In this document: in pieces, positions 8,688-17,078 of the stretch | Numbering within the stretch: position 1 is the stretch's first letter | Layout of the letters: each line of letters opens with the position of its first letter | Notes under the pieces: model-generated | What the model saw: the letters and a program-made list of their open reading frames with translations, nothing else | Database searches by the model: none | What the model was told of the DNA's origin: nothing | Position numbers and translations under genes: made by a program | NCBI GenBank assembly: GCA_910583615.1 | Contig: CAJTXP010000049.1 | Coordinates: 1 to 29,388, forward strand | Origin: an uncultured Lachnospiraceae bacterium | GTDB taxonomy: Bacteria > Bacillota > Clostridia > Lachnospirales > Lachnospiraceae | Direction: 5' to 3' | Length of the DNA stretch: 29,388 bases

Positions 8688-10076
8688 TCACGCCGTTTCC
8701 ATTTTCTGCAGTCCTGTGATCTGCCGCATCTCATATGCAATCATCCCGATTGCCGCTGCCCCTGCCGCCAGGTCTGCGATCGGACCTGCATACATAATCC
8801 CGTCAATTCCCATGAACAGCGGAAAGATCACGATCAGCGGCAGCAGAAACAGGATCTGTCTGGTAAGCGACAGAAAGATTCCTTTGATCGGTTTCCCGAT
8901 CGCCGTAAAGAAGGTGGCGGTCACCGGCTGCATCCCGTTTAAAAAGGTAGCAAACAGGAAGATCCGGAAGTACCTTGCGGCAAACAGAAAATATTCCTCC
9001 GATCCGTCTCCAAACAAAGAGATGATCTGTTCCGGCAACAGCTGAAACAGTAGGAATGCCGCCACGGATATGGACAGGGCATAACGCACCGTCCGAAAAT
9101 ACACCTGTTTTACCCGGTCGTATTTTTGAGCTCCATAATTGTATCCGGCAATGGGCTGCAGTCCCTGCGCCAGCCCGATGACCACGGAAAAATACAGCAT
9201 GGCCACCTTTGAAATGATACCTGCACACGCCAGAGGAACCGATTCTCCATAAACCGATCTGGCCCCATAGTAGGTCAGGGAATTGTTCAGTACGATCTGC
9301 ACGATCATCATGGCGATCTGATTGAAAAAAGAGGACATTCCCAGAGACATGATATGTACGGCATATTCCGGCCGGATCATCAGGTGCCTTCTTTCCAGCG
9401 TTACGCTCCTTAAGTGGAGCATATATCGGAAGATCATGCCCGCAGCCACGATCTGTCCGATAATGGTAGCCAGAGCCGCCCCTGCCATTCCCATCCCGAA
9501 TCCAAAGATGAACAGCGGATCCAGAAATGTGTTGAGCAGCGCTCCGGTCAAATTGCAGAGCATGGAATATCTGGGCGTGCCGTCCGCCCGGACCAGATGC
9601 GCACCTCCATTGGAATAGATCAAAAAAGGAAATCCGATCGAAGTAATCCGCGTATAAGTAACGGCATAGCCCAGTACGCTGTCCGGCGAGCCGAAAAAGC
9701 GCAGCATGGGCACCAGAAAGATCTGGGTTACCATGCACAGCAGAAGCCCCAGAAGAAACAGCAGAACGGCTGCATTTCCCATATAGTAGACCGCCTGTTC
9801 CTTCTGCTTTCGGCCCAGGGCAAGATTAAAGGAAGAAGCTCCGCCAATGCCGAATAAAAGAGCAATGGCAACGCAGGAGGTCGTCAGAGGAAATGCCACG
9901 TTCGTGGCTGCATTTCCCAGTTCCCCAATGCTTCTCCCAATAAAAAACTGATCCACAATATTATAAAGTGCGCCAACCAGCATGGCAATAATGCTCGGAA
10001 CCGCAAACTGACGGATCAACTGCTCCACCGGCAGGATTCCCAGCCTGTTTTCTTCTCTCTTTTCGCTTTCGTCCAT
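8688..10076 (-). CDS. MATE family multidrug/Na+-coupled efflux transporter
   Basis: The protein has about 462 residues and 12 predicted hydrophobic helices, and matches the DinF/NorM/MepA-like MATE superfamily. Typical segments are the N-terminal PSIIAMLVGALYNIVDQFFIG, the RADGTPRYSM loop, the NTFLDPLFIFGFGMGMAGAALAT region and the second-half GLAQGLQPIAGYNYGA. MATE proteins exchange Na+ or H+ for cationic drugs or metabolites across the cytoplasmic membrane. Two adjacent ATGs are possible, at 10079 and 10076. The GGAGG site is only 1 nt from the first and 4 nt from the second, so I prefer the second. It is the last gene of a minus-strand run that begins with gerAA, but the substrate and any link to germination are unknown. 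Confidence 0.93.
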   Translation of the reverse strand: MDESEKREENRLGILPVEQLIRQFAVPSIIAMLVGALYNIVDQFFIGRSIGELGNAATNVAFPLTTSCVAIALLFGIGGASSFNLALGRKQKEQAVYYMGNAAVLLFLLGLLLCMVTQIFLVPMLRFFGSPDSVLGYAVTYTRITSIGFPFLIYSNGGAHLVRADGTPRYSMLCNLTGALLNTFLDPLFIFGFGMGMAGAALATIIGQIVAAGMIFRYMLHLRSVTLERRHLMIRPEYAVHIMSLGMSSFFNQIAMMIVQIVLNNSLTYYGARSVYGESVPLACAGIISKVAMLYFSVVIGLAQGLQPIAGYNYGAQKYDRVKQVYFRTVRYALSISVAAFLLFQLLPEQIISLFGDGSEEYFLFAARYFRIFLFATFLNGMQPVTATFFTAIGKPIKGIFLSLTRQILFLLPLIVIFPLFMGIDGIMYAGPIADLAAGAAAIGMIAYEMRQITGLQKMETA

Positions 10077-10128
10077 CATTCCTCCACCCGTTTTTTCATC
10101 CTCTTCTGTCTGTTTCCCGGAAAGCTGT

Positions 10129-10560
10129 TCATCGGGACGCTGTCAGGCCGGAAACTGCCTTTACCTCCGGCAGAAAATCTGTCGTGTCCCCACGGAAAAC
10201 ACCGCCCTGCTCTTCTGCGATATACCGCATCACATCCTGCATTTTTTCATAATGCTCCGGTACGATCGTCACCGCATATACCGTCTTCGCTCCCGTTTCT
10301 TCCATACAGGCATACAGCTCCCCGTCTTCCGGATCCATTTCCATGGATTCCAGATCCACAAAACCGTTTTCCGGAATACTGATCTCCAGCACCTCTGCCT
10401 CTTCCCAGTATTCCGCCCCCCAGCGCTTCTGCTTCTTCAGACAGTCGTAAATACTGCGCAGAGATACTCCCTCCATGGCAAAATACAGCCATTCTGACGG
10501 AACCGAAACAATTTTGTCTGCTTCTTTCTTATGTACATACTTCTTTCGCCCGTTTCCCAT
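10129..10560 (-). CDS. Conserved hypothetical protein, cytoplasmic
   Basis: I do not recognise this product. The 143-residue form starts at GNGRKKYVHKKEADKI and is charged, acidic towards the middle, and without signal peptide or membrane segment. It contains EWLYFAMEG, WGAEYWEEAEVLEI and a C-terminal YAVTIVPEHYEKMQDV followed by GGVFRGDTTDFLP, which looks like a folded mixed alpha/beta domain. An upstream ATG at 10617 would add 19 residues, but it has no ribosome binding site, whereas the ATG at 10560 follows GGAGG with a 5-nt spacer. It lies just after the DUF1934 gene and 49 bp or more before the MATE gene, and is probably co-transcribed. Confidence 0.75.
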   Translation of the reverse strand: MGNGRKKYVHKKEADKIVSVPSEWLYFAMEGVSLRSIYDCLKKQKRWGAEYWEEAEVLEISIPENGFVDLESMEMDPEDGELYACMEETGAKTVYAVTIVPEHYEKMQDVMRYIAEEQGGVFRGDTTDFLPEVKAVSGLTASR

Positions 10561-10622
10561 TTGTTCCTCCATTTTGGTTGATCCGGCTTCTTTCTCTTTG
10601 CTCTGTCCAAAGACCATGATTT

Positions 10623-11057
10623 TTACAGCCGGAAAGTTTTCCTTGGCTGCACCAGCACCCGGATATCGCAGCTGGCACAGCGCACCCCATTCACATGCAG
10701 TTCATAGGATGCTGTCGCCAGAAAGCTTTCTTCCTCCGCCTGGATCCCTACCTTTGTTGTATAAGTCTCCATCAGAAAACTTCCATACGGTATTGCATAG
10801 GTACTGCTCTGACTTTTCTGTTCTTCAAAGACCATGTTTGCAGTGACCGGCCCCCGCTTCTGAAGCTCCATCCGGCGTTCCCTGATCTTGATCCGGTTTC
10901 TGATCGGCTCTGTCATGCCTTCCATCCGTTCTTCATACAGAATATAATGCGTCCCGTTCCTCTCATAATACTGCCCGACGTGTACCATCTCTATGGTATC
11001 TTCATCATCCTCTGCTGTATGAAATCCGGAAATCGTCACCATTACGTCTTTTGTCAT
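10623..11057 (-). CDS. DUF1934 (YwiB-like) beta-barrel protein
   Basis: The 144-residue protein fits the DUF1934/YwiB family, small cytoplasmic calycin-like beta barrels of unknown function widespread in Firmicutes. Family features are the start MTKDVMVTISG, the HYILYEERMEG segment, the paired strands around IRNRIKIRERRMELQKRG, and SFLMETYTTKVGIQ near residue 100. It has no signal peptide. The ATG follows AGGAG with about 9 nt spacing. It sits between a small lipoprotein and the unknown protein in the minus-strand germination block. In other Firmicutes such genes are often near argS or murein genes, so the location here may be incidental. Confidence 0.85.
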   Translation of the reverse strand: MTKDVMVTISGFHTAEDDEDTIEMVHVGQYYERNGTHYILYEERMEGMTEPIRNRIKIRERRMELQKRGPVTANMVFEEQKSQSSTYAIPYGSFLMETYTTKVGIQAEEESFLATASYELHVNGVRCASCDIRVLVQPRKTFRL

Positions 11058-11113
11058 TCTCTGTCTCTCCTGTACCTTCCCGTTATCTGTCTATTGTAGC
11101 TGTTTTCAGCCGG

Positions 11114-11335
11114 TTATTCAAGTCCTTTCAGCCATTCAAACCGTACCTTTACCGGAAGTTTTTCCGGATTCGGCATCTCATATGTGAGACTCCACCACGC
11201 ATAGGTTTCCACCGGCTCTGTCATTTCCGCCACATCTGCTGTTTCCGTCTGCAGGATCTCGGGAACTACCATGCATCCAGTCATCATAAGCCCCAATATC
11301 ATGGAACATATCAGAATCTTGATCTTTCTCTCCAC
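11114..11335 (-). CDS. Small lipoprotein of unknown function
   Basis: The 73-residue protein has a short basic N terminus (ERKIKIL), a hydrophobic stretch and a lipobox LMMTGC, so it should be a lipid-anchored surface or forespore-membrane protein after cleavage before the Cys. The mature part is about 50 residues and acidic, with an aromatic patch YAWWSLTYEMPNPEKL. It starts with GTG, preceded by AAGGAG at a normal distance. It follows the GerAB-GerAC fusion by 55 bp. I find no resemblance to the missing GerAC C-terminal domains, though the position would suit a germination accessory protein. That role is inference. Confidence 0.7.
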   Translation of the reverse strand: MERKIKILICSMILGLMMTGCMVVPEILQTETADVAEMTEPVETYAWWSLTYEMPNPEKLPVKVRFEWLKGLE

Positions 11336-11390
11336 AATCCTTCTCCTTTTCCATACAAGAATTCAGCGCTGTTTTGTTTCTATGACTGTA

Positions 11391-12905
11391 TTATGGCCAG
11401 GGTACCTGCCCTTTATACTTCCCGTCTGCCGTAATCAGCGGAATCTCACACATTTCTCCATTATACCAGGCATTCAGAACCCGGTGGACAGGCGTTCCCT
11501 CTTCCGGCTGCTCTTCCTTCACCGCCTGCTCTCCTGCAGTTCCTTCGGTCACATGCACCAGCGTCCCGCGAGAATAAGCTCCGTTGATCTGTATCTCCTT
11601 AAGCAGTCCTGCAAACGCTTCCTGATGCAGAATTTCACTGGAAAAATAAAAATTTTTCAAATGATTAAAGTCCATATTTTTCTGAAAATATTCCCAGTAT
11701 GCCGTCTTTGCTCCCTGCAGGGACAGACTGTCGGTTTCAAACGGCTCTTCCCCGTCCTCATCTGCAGTGCCAAATCCAAAAGTCAAATGAAAAGATCCGT
11801 TTTCTCCCCCGTCAATTCCAATGGCAGTGACCAGACTTTGCTGCTCCAGCTCCTGGGAGCTGCATCCATTCAGCAATAAGGCCAGACACAGACACACGGC
11901 CGTTGCAGTTCTCTTTCTTCCGATCCGTTTGATGCCATGCCAGAGAAGTATCAGAAGCTCAAGCGGCGTCAGAACACGGTACAGAAACATCTGTCCCCAT
12001 TCCACGCATCGGGGCATATTCGCCGCTCCAAAAGCCAGTGCCACCAGTCCGAACAGCAGCCATTTACTCTTTACATCCGGCTCTCCGTCCATAAGCGGCG
12101 CAAACAGGCTGCTGCACAGAAGAAACAGTCCGATGATCCAGGCGAAGATAAACATCGCATCCAGTCTTCCGATCACATTTCCCGGAAAATGCGCCAGAGT
12201 CATGGCTGCTGCAATCGGATAAACAAGTCCCGTATGTCCTCTATCCCCATAGATGCAATAGGAAAATAATCCGAAGCCCGCTACTGCAACAGCCCCCGTC
12301 AGCCAGACGGCAAGAACGGTTCCGGAAAAAGAACGCTTTCCTCTGGTCTGTCCCCGCAGATGCCATATGCCATGTACCGCACTGAACCAGCAGAACAGCT
12401 CGTACCCCAGAATCCACGTTTCTTTTTCAAATGTCAGCCGAATCTTCAAAAGCCTTTGTCCTTCTGCCTCCCCGTACATCAGAACGGTTAAAAGACAGAG
12501 CAGACACAGAAAAAAAGGAAACAGCACTTCGCTGACCCGGAATCTGCATTCCAGTCCTTTATACAGATTGTAATAGCAGAACAGGCAGAACCAGCCCATG
12601 ATAATCCACAACTTTGTATCCGTCAGAAGAAACGTCTGAATCAGCATTCCGGTCAGGCGGACCAGCATAGTCCCGATCGTCCAGTACTGTGCATAGCAGA
12701 GCCATCTGGCAGCCTGTCCGGAAGGACGCGGAACTACAGTCGTCCCCACAAGAACGCACCCGGTAAACAGAAGCGCAGCTGCCAGGCTTCCTGCATGTTC
12801 CTGATTCATAATAAGAGGAGGAAGAAGCACTCCAAGACTGACAAAAGCAGCTGCATAATTCCGATAAAGCTGTCTTGAAGATATTTTTTGATTTCCAGAA
12901 AACAT
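11391..12905 (-). CDS. GerAB permease fused to a truncated GerAC-type lipoprotein
   Basis: One uninterrupted 504-residue ORF joins two germinant-receptor subunits. Residues 1 to about 325 form a polytopic membrane protein like GerAB (APC-type permease fold, start KISSRQLYRNYAAAF, about ten hydrophobic segments). A basic linker KRIGRKR (326-332) leads into a hydrophobic helix and a lipobox LLLNGC (Cys348), then QSLVTAIGID, the hallmark opening of GerAC. Only about 155 residues of GerAC follow, roughly its first domain, whereas free GerAC proteins have about 350-400. The ATG lies 1 bp after the gerAA stop, so translation is coupled. No good internal start was found at the junction. GerAA/AB/AC complexes sit in the spore inner membrane and respond to germinants. 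Confidence 0.85.
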   Translation of the reverse strand: MFSGNQKISSRQLYRNYAAAFVSLGVLLPPLIMNQEHAGSLAAALLFTGCVLVGTTVVPRPSGQAARWLCYAQYWTIGTMLVRLTGMLIQTFLLTDTKLWIIMGWFCLFCYYNLYKGLECRFRVSEVLFPFFLCLLCLLTVLMYGEAEGQRLLKIRLTFEKETWILGYELFCWFSAVHGIWHLRGQTRGKRSFSGTVLAVWLTGAVAVAGFGLFSYCIYGDRGHTGLVYPIAAAMTLAHFPGNVIGRLDAMFIFAWIIGLFLLCSSLFAPLMDGEPDVKSKWLLFGLVALAFGAANMPRCVEWGQMFLYRVLTPLELLILLWHGIKRIGRKRTATAVCLCLALLLNGCSSQELEQQSLVTAIGIDGGENGSFHLTFGFGTADEDGEEPFETDSLSLQGAKTAYWEYFQKNMDFNHLKNFYFSSEILHQEAFAGLLKEIQINGAYSRGTLVHVTEGTAGEQAVKEEQPEEGTPVHRVLNAWYNGEMCEIPLITADGKYKGQVPWP

Positions 12906-12906
12906 A

Positions 12907-14313
12907 TCAGTCCTTCTTTCTAAGTTTTACCCTTGCATCCCGCCTTGCGAAAATGGGACGCTGTTTCATCATGCGGAACGGATAGCGGATCAGAGAATCC
13001 CTCTTATCCTCATATCCGTTCAGGTCTGCAGCCACATAGGGCATCAGATAGGGAATTCCAAAACTGTTCAGATGGGAGAGGTGGATCAGCACCCACAGAT
13101 ACGAAAGCAGTACTCCATAAAGGCCAAGCCAGGCCCCCATAAAGATGCATCCATATTTCAGCAGACGGAATGCGGACGCAAACTCCTCATTTGGGATGGC
13201 AAAGGAACAAAGAGCCGTGAATGCCACCACGATCACCACGATCGGACTGACCACGTTGGCCGACACTGCAGACTGTCCGATGATCAGCCCGCCCACAATG
13301 CCGATGGTATTTCCAATAGGCCCGGGCAGGCGGATCCCCGCTTCCCGGATCAGCTCAAAAGAAATCTCCATCAAAAGCACTTCTCCAACGGATGGAAACG
13401 GAACCCCCTGTCTTGCGTCCGCCATGGACAGTACCAGATTCGTCGGCAGCAGACTGGTATGCCACGTGGTTACCGCCACATAGAGCGCCGGAAAGCTCAT
13501 GGCAAGGATTGCTGCAAAAAAACGCAGAAGCCTGGCAAAAGTGGCAATCTCAAAACGGTTGTACCAGTCGTCGCTGGTCTGAAAAAAACTGTTGTAATCG
13601 GAAGGAAAAATGAGCACTGTAGGGGAATGATCCGTCACCAGCACGATCCTCCCTTCCAGTACCGCCGAAGCCGCCCGGTCCGGACGCTCCGTGGACTGAA
13701 ACTGCGGAAACGGGGACAGCCAGTGTTTTTCCGTCAGCTGCTCCAGCATACCGCTGTCCAGGATCCCGTCGATTTCAAATGCCTGCATTCGTTCCCGGAT
13801 TGTATCCAGAAGCTTCGGATAGATCAGGTCCTCCATATAGACCAGGGCCGTCATCGTATGGGAACGGGTTCCGATCTGCTGTTCTTCCACTTTCATCCGG
13901 GGATCCCGGAGTCTTTTCCGGATTAAAGCCACATTTACTTTCTCACTCTCCGTGAAGCCCTCTTTGGAGCCGCGCATGACTTTTTCGCTCTCAGCTTTTG
14001 AAACTCCAAGCCCCGGATAACCCTTGCTTGATATCTTATAGACATCGTTATCCCCCTCCAGAAACAGAATTCCGTTGCCCGCAAGAAGAGCCGCTTCTGC
14101 TTCTGCATAGGTTTTCAGAGGCTGCACGTCAGACAGACCTATCACATGCTCTTCCAGCATCAGATTGCTGACAGCCACCTCCACGTAAACTAAAAGTCCT
14201 TCTTTCTTCCCATCGTCCAGAAATACCTGACGGTTCAGAATGTCATCGCATTTTTCAAACCGGTCCTTCACCCAGCTTTTGTTCTGTGCAAGAATCGGAG
14301 AGATCTCACCCAT
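12907..14313 (-). CDS. gerAA: Spore germination receptor subunit GerAA
   Basis: The 468-residue protein belongs to the GerA family. It has an N-terminal hydrophilic domain (about 1-245, with VEVAVSNLMLEEHVIG) and a membrane domain with about five helices containing the conserved FPALYVAVTTWHTSLLPTNL, PFPSVGEVLLMEISFELIREAG and RLPGPIGNTIGIVGGLIIGQ. The length is at the low end for GerAA (usually 480-500), with no obvious gap. The subunit is thought to oligomerise and conduct ions on nutrient binding, which starts germination. GGAGG lies 7 nt before the ATG. It is the first gene of the germination block, behind a sigma-G-like promoter and a large hairpin. Confidence 0.95.
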   Translation of the reverse strand: MGEISPILAQNKSWVKDRFEKCDDILNRQVFLDDGKKEGLLVYVEVAVSNLMLEEHVIGLSDVQPLKTYAEAEAALLAGNGILFLEGDNDVYKISSKGYPGLGVSKAESEKVMRGSKEGFTESEKVNVALIRKRLRDPRMKVEEQQIGTRSHTMTALVYMEDLIYPKLLDTIRERMQAFEIDGILDSGMLEQLTEKHWLSPFPQFQSTERPDRAASAVLEGRIVLVTDHSPTVLIFPSDYNSFFQTSDDWYNRFEIATFARLLRFFAAILAMSFPALYVAVTTWHTSLLPTNLVLSMADARQGVPFPSVGEVLLMEISFELIREAGIRLPGPIGNTIGIVGGLIIGQSAVSANVVSPIVVIVVAFTALCSFAIPNEEFASAFRLLKYGCIFMGAWLGLYGVLLSYLWVLIHLSHLNSFGIPYLMPYVAADLNGYEDKRDSLIRYPFRMMKQRPIFARRDARVKLRKKD

Positions 14314-14331
14314 ATGCCCGCCTCCTCATAC

Positions 14332-14412
14332 AAAAAGGCTGCCGCAGCATATGGTGTCGAAAAGAATCTTCTGAACAAAAGCTCTTTTCGGACGCCGCAT
14401 TCTGCGACAGCC
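14332..14412 (-). terminator. Long hairpin plus U5 tract directly upstream of gerAA
   Basis: The arms 14337-14365 and 14384-14412 pair in the minus-strand RNA to form a stem of about 28-30 bp with three mismatches and one bulge. The basal part is GGCTGTCGCAG against CTGCGGCAGCC. TTTTTG follows immediately (14332-14336 on the minus strand). This is the shape of an intrinsic terminator. It would serve ispE, whose stop is 105 bp upstream, but it also lies only 18 nt before the gerAA ATG and downstream of the sigma-G-like promoter. It may therefore act as an attenuator or an RNA-stabilising leader. Confidence 0.7.
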
Positions 14413-14424
14413 CCATCTCAGGCT

Positions 14425-14454
14425 TATTATGTCTCTGTTTTCCGGTTTTATACC
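14425..14454 (-). promoter_or_regulatory. Sigma-G (forespore) type promoter for the ger operon
   Basis: On the minus strand GGTATA (14449-14454) and CATAATA (14425-14431) are 17 bp apart. The known sigma-G consensus is GHATR, about 17-18 bp, then CATnHTA. Both boxes match, and ger operons are classic sigma-G targets. The expected start site, near 14417, falls a few bases before the large hairpin. Confidence 0.6.
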
Positions 14455-14495
14455 TGTAAGCATTATACGTGTTACCGTCTGCGGATTCCATGCCC

Positions 14496-14510
14496 CCGGG
14501 TATAACCCGG
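14496..14510 (-). repeat. Short perfect hairpin after ispE
   Basis: CCGGGT and ACCCGG form a perfect 6-bp inverted repeat with a 3-nt loop, 7 nt after the ispE stop codon. No U tract follows on either strand, so it is at most a weak 3'-end structure. Confidence 0.4.
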
Positions 14511-14517
14511 ATATTCC

Positions 14518-15396
14518 CTACCGGCGCACATTATACGGTACCGTCAGATACACCTGCTTTGCAAGCCATCCCGCTCTCATGGCGTGATAAGCTTTTCTCG
14601 CCTTCGCCTGGGTATCGAAAATGCCGAATACCGTAGGACCGCTTCCGCTCATCATGGCCCCAAGCGCTCCAGCCTCCAGCATGCATGTTCTGATCTCACC
14701 TATCACCGGATGAGACGGAACCGTCACAAGCTCCAGTACATTTCCCATGCGGGAGGCAAGGAGTTCAAGGTCTTTCTCCTTAATTGCCTGGATCATCGCG
14801 TCCACATCCGGATGCTGTTCCGCTTTCAGATCATTCGCATGGAGGTTCTCGTACACGAACCTGGTCGATACGCTGATCCCCGGTTTGGCCAGCAGAATAT
14901 AGCACTTGGGCATAGGCGGCAATATCGTAAGCTCCTCTCCGATTCCTTCCGCCAGCGCAGTCCCGCGCAGTACGCAGTAAGGCACATCCGCCCCCAGCCG
15001 CACGCCCCGTCCCATCAGATCTCTTCTGGAAAGTCCGAATCCGTACATCTGATTCATGCCCCACAATACAGCCGCCGCATCCGAACTCCCCCCTGCCATG
15101 CCGGCCGCTACCGGGATCCGTTTCTGAAGCTGTATGGAAATTCCGTCCTTAATCTGAAATTCCTCCATCAAAAGCCGTGCCGCTTTATAGACCAGATTGT
15201 TCTCATTGGTCGGAAGATAATGCAGATTCGTCCTTACCTGGATCCCTGGCTGCTTCCGTCGGCGAAGCTCCAGCTCATCGCAGAGGCTGATGGTCTGCAT
15301 GATCATCTTTACCTCATGATAACCGTCTTCTCTCCGCCTTAACACATCCAGCCCCAGATTGATCTTTGCAAGCGCCTTTAATTGTATTTTATCCAT
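14518..15396 (-). CDS. ispE: 4-diphosphocytidyl-2-C-methyl-D-erythritol kinase
   Basis: IspE is the GHMP-family kinase that phosphorylates CDP-methylerythritol in the non-mevalonate isoprenoid pathway. In the 292-residue form, the start LKALAKINLGLDVLRRREDGYHEV is typical, the ATP-binding glycine-rich loop is PVAAGMAGGSSDAAA (95-109), and the C-terminal MMSGSGPTVFGIF motif is intact. I chose the ATG at 15396, because residues upstream of it in the longer frame (to 15465) do not match the family, whose proteins begin directly at the KINL region. AAGGGAAAGGA lies upstream at slightly long spacing. The gene is downstream of sipL on the same strand after about 90 bp. Confidence 0.93.
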   Translation of the reverse strand: MDKIQLKALAKINLGLDVLRRREDGYHEVKMIMQTISLCDELELRRRKQPGIQVRTNLHYLPTNENNLVYKAARLLMEEFQIKDGISIQLQKRIPVAAGMAGGSSDAAAVLWGMNQMYGFGLSRRDLMGRGVRLGADVPYCVLRGTALAEGIGEELTILPPMPKCYILLAKPGISVSTRFVYENLHANDLKAEQHPDVDAMIQAIKEKDLELLASRMGNVLELVTVPSHPVIGEIRTCMLEAGALGAMMSGSGPTVFGIFDTQAKARKAYHAMRAGWLAKQVYLTVPYNVRR

Positions 15397-15487
15397 ATCC
15401 TGCGTAAATCCTTTCCCTTTTCCTGATGATAAAAACAGTGTAACAGGTGACAGACAGATTGTCAAAATCGCATGGGTAACTTTCCTG

Positions 15488-17059
15488 CTACCTGGCGGCT
15501 TCTTTTACGATCAGAAGCTTCTGTCCCGTCTTCAGAGCATCCTCCTTCAAATCATTCAGTTCCATCACTACCTCGCAGGAGGTTGCATGCGTTTTGGCAA
15601 TATTCCACAGACTTTCGTCCGGCTGGACAATATGGATGCTCATGCCGGGCATCCGGCGGAGTCGGTCCATGTCAAGCGGTTCTTCCTCCAGATCCTCCAC
15701 CAGTTCCAGACTGACCGGACGGCAGAACAGAATCTGCATCTGCAGAACGGCTTTCATCTCCAGCTCCCTGGCATCCAGCATGGACACGGTCAGCTGATCC
15801 AGACAGAGAAATACCTGCCATTCGCATTTTTCTCTGCCTCCCTGCCACTCTGCCGTATGTTCAAAGGGGAAGGACTGCACTGCACAGGCCAGAGGCTGGG
15901 AATCATCAGAAGCCGCATACAGCACCCACAGCTCTACCGTTCCCTGCGCCAGCATCCCCTGTTCATTCTGTTCCGTATGCTCCAGATGGACCTGGGCGCC
16001 GCTGCACAAAATCTGAAGGATCCCGGGTTCTGTATCTTTCAGCTTCATGCGTCCGGCCACTCTTGCCCTGGAATCCGACACACTCTGCACAAAATCCCAT
16101 TCATACTGCTGTTTCTTCGGCAGTATTTCCCTGGCCAGGCTGTAGGCATCGCAGAGCACCTCTGCTGAAGAATCCTCAAAATACCGCAGAAGCAGATCCA
16201 GTACCGCATCGATCCGGACCATCCTCGGCTCTCCGTCATAATCCGCCTGAAGCTCCATCTCTCCCCGTAAAAGTGTGACCTCCGCTTTTCCGGTCAGATC
16301 AGTATGGCAGGCTTCGCATTCCACCTCCTGATGGAACGGAATTCCCTGTTCCACCCACTGCAGTCTTCCTGGTTCATCTTCGCATTCATAAAGGAAAAAT
16401 ACCAGAAGCTCGCCTTTGACCAGAAGCCGTCCTTCATCCTGGCGCACCTCTGTTCCCTGCAGACGCATCTCTTTCCAGACAAGCCTTCGAATATTCGGAC
16501 GTCCGGGCGGAAGGTTCAGCTCTTCCTTGATACGCAGCGTATCCTTTTTATGTATGACTTCCTGCTGCAGGCGTACCGGACAGGTCTTTACATACAGTTC
16601 TTCCTCCTCCGGCTGACTGCTGACCAGCGGAACCGGCTGTTCTCTCATGGCTTCCGCTGTCAGTGCAAGAACGCATTTGACATTTGCTTTTCTGGAATGA
16701 ATGGCAGAAGCATGCAGATCTTCCAGGTCCCAGTGAAAGTCCAGAAGATCCCCCTCCTCCAGTTCATTTAAGAATACGGTCTCATCCACCGGAATACTTC
16801 CTTCCAGAAGCTCCGGCATCCGGTCCTGGCCTTCCGCCAGGTACAAAATCCGGTACAGGAAGATGCCTCTCACTTTTACCTTTCCGTTTTCTCCTTTCAC
16901 CTCATCCGGACGAAATTCACCCTGCCGGTGAATCACCCGGAAGATATCCGGCTTCTGATCCGGCACATTCAGGTCCTCTTCCAGTGTGATCTGGCTGACT
17001 GCCTTCCCTCTTCTGCGGTTCAGTGTAACATATCTGCGTTCCAGTTCCATAGCTTCCAT
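15488..17059 (-). CDS. sipL: SipL-like spore coat morphogenesis protein (SPOCS/DUF3794 + LysM)
   Basis: The 523-residue protein matches Clostridioides difficile SipL in size and order. An N-terminal region contains a first SPOCS-like segment. A DUF3794/SPOCS domain covers about residues 180-300 (DTLRIKEELNLPPGRPNIR, then the LLVKGELLVFFLYE strand pair), a further beta-rich segment follows, and a C-terminal LysM is at about 475-520 (HIVQPDESLWNIAKTH). SipL binds SpoIVA through LysM and helps the coat attach around the forespore. It has no signal peptide, which fits assembly from the mother cell. An alternative ATG at 17050 gives better ribosome-site spacing and a typical MELE start. It is 19 bp downstream of the PrcB-type lipoprotein gene. 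Confidence 0.88.
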   Translation of the reverse strand: MEAMELERRYVTLNRRRGKAVSQITLEEDLNVPDQKPDIFRVIHRQGEFRPDEVKGENGKVKVRGIFLYRILYLAEGQDRMPELLEGSIPVDETVFLNELEEGDLLDFHWDLEDLHASAIHSRKANVKCVLALTAEAMREQPVPLVSSQPEEEELYVKTCPVRLQQEVIHKKDTLRIKEELNLPPGRPNIRRLVWKEMRLQGTEVRQDEGRLLVKGELLVFFLYECEDEPGRLQWVEQGIPFHQEVECEACHTDLTGKAEVTLLRGEMELQADYDGEPRMVRIDAVLDLLLRYFEDSSAEVLCDAYSLAREILPKKQQYEWDFVQSVSDSRARVAGRMKLKDTEPGILQILCSGAQVHLEHTEQNEQGMLAQGTVELWVLYAASDDSQPLACAVQSFPFEHTAEWQGGREKCEWQVFLCLDQLTVSMLDARELEMKAVLQMQILFCRPVSLELVEDLEEEPLDMDRLRRMPGMSIHIVQPDESLWNIAKTHATSCEVVMELNDLKEDALKTGQKLLIVKEAAR

Positions 17060-17078
17060 CCCTTCTTTGTTTTCCTGT

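Noticed and set aside
8803..9738. 311-codon minus-strand frame overlapping the MATE gene
   Set aside because: It lies in another frame of the MATE gene, which has complete family motifs and a ribosome site; this frame has neither.
15359..16168. 269-codon plus-strand frame opposite sipL
   Set aside because: The sense strand encodes the SPOCS/LysM protein; the antisense frame shows random composition.
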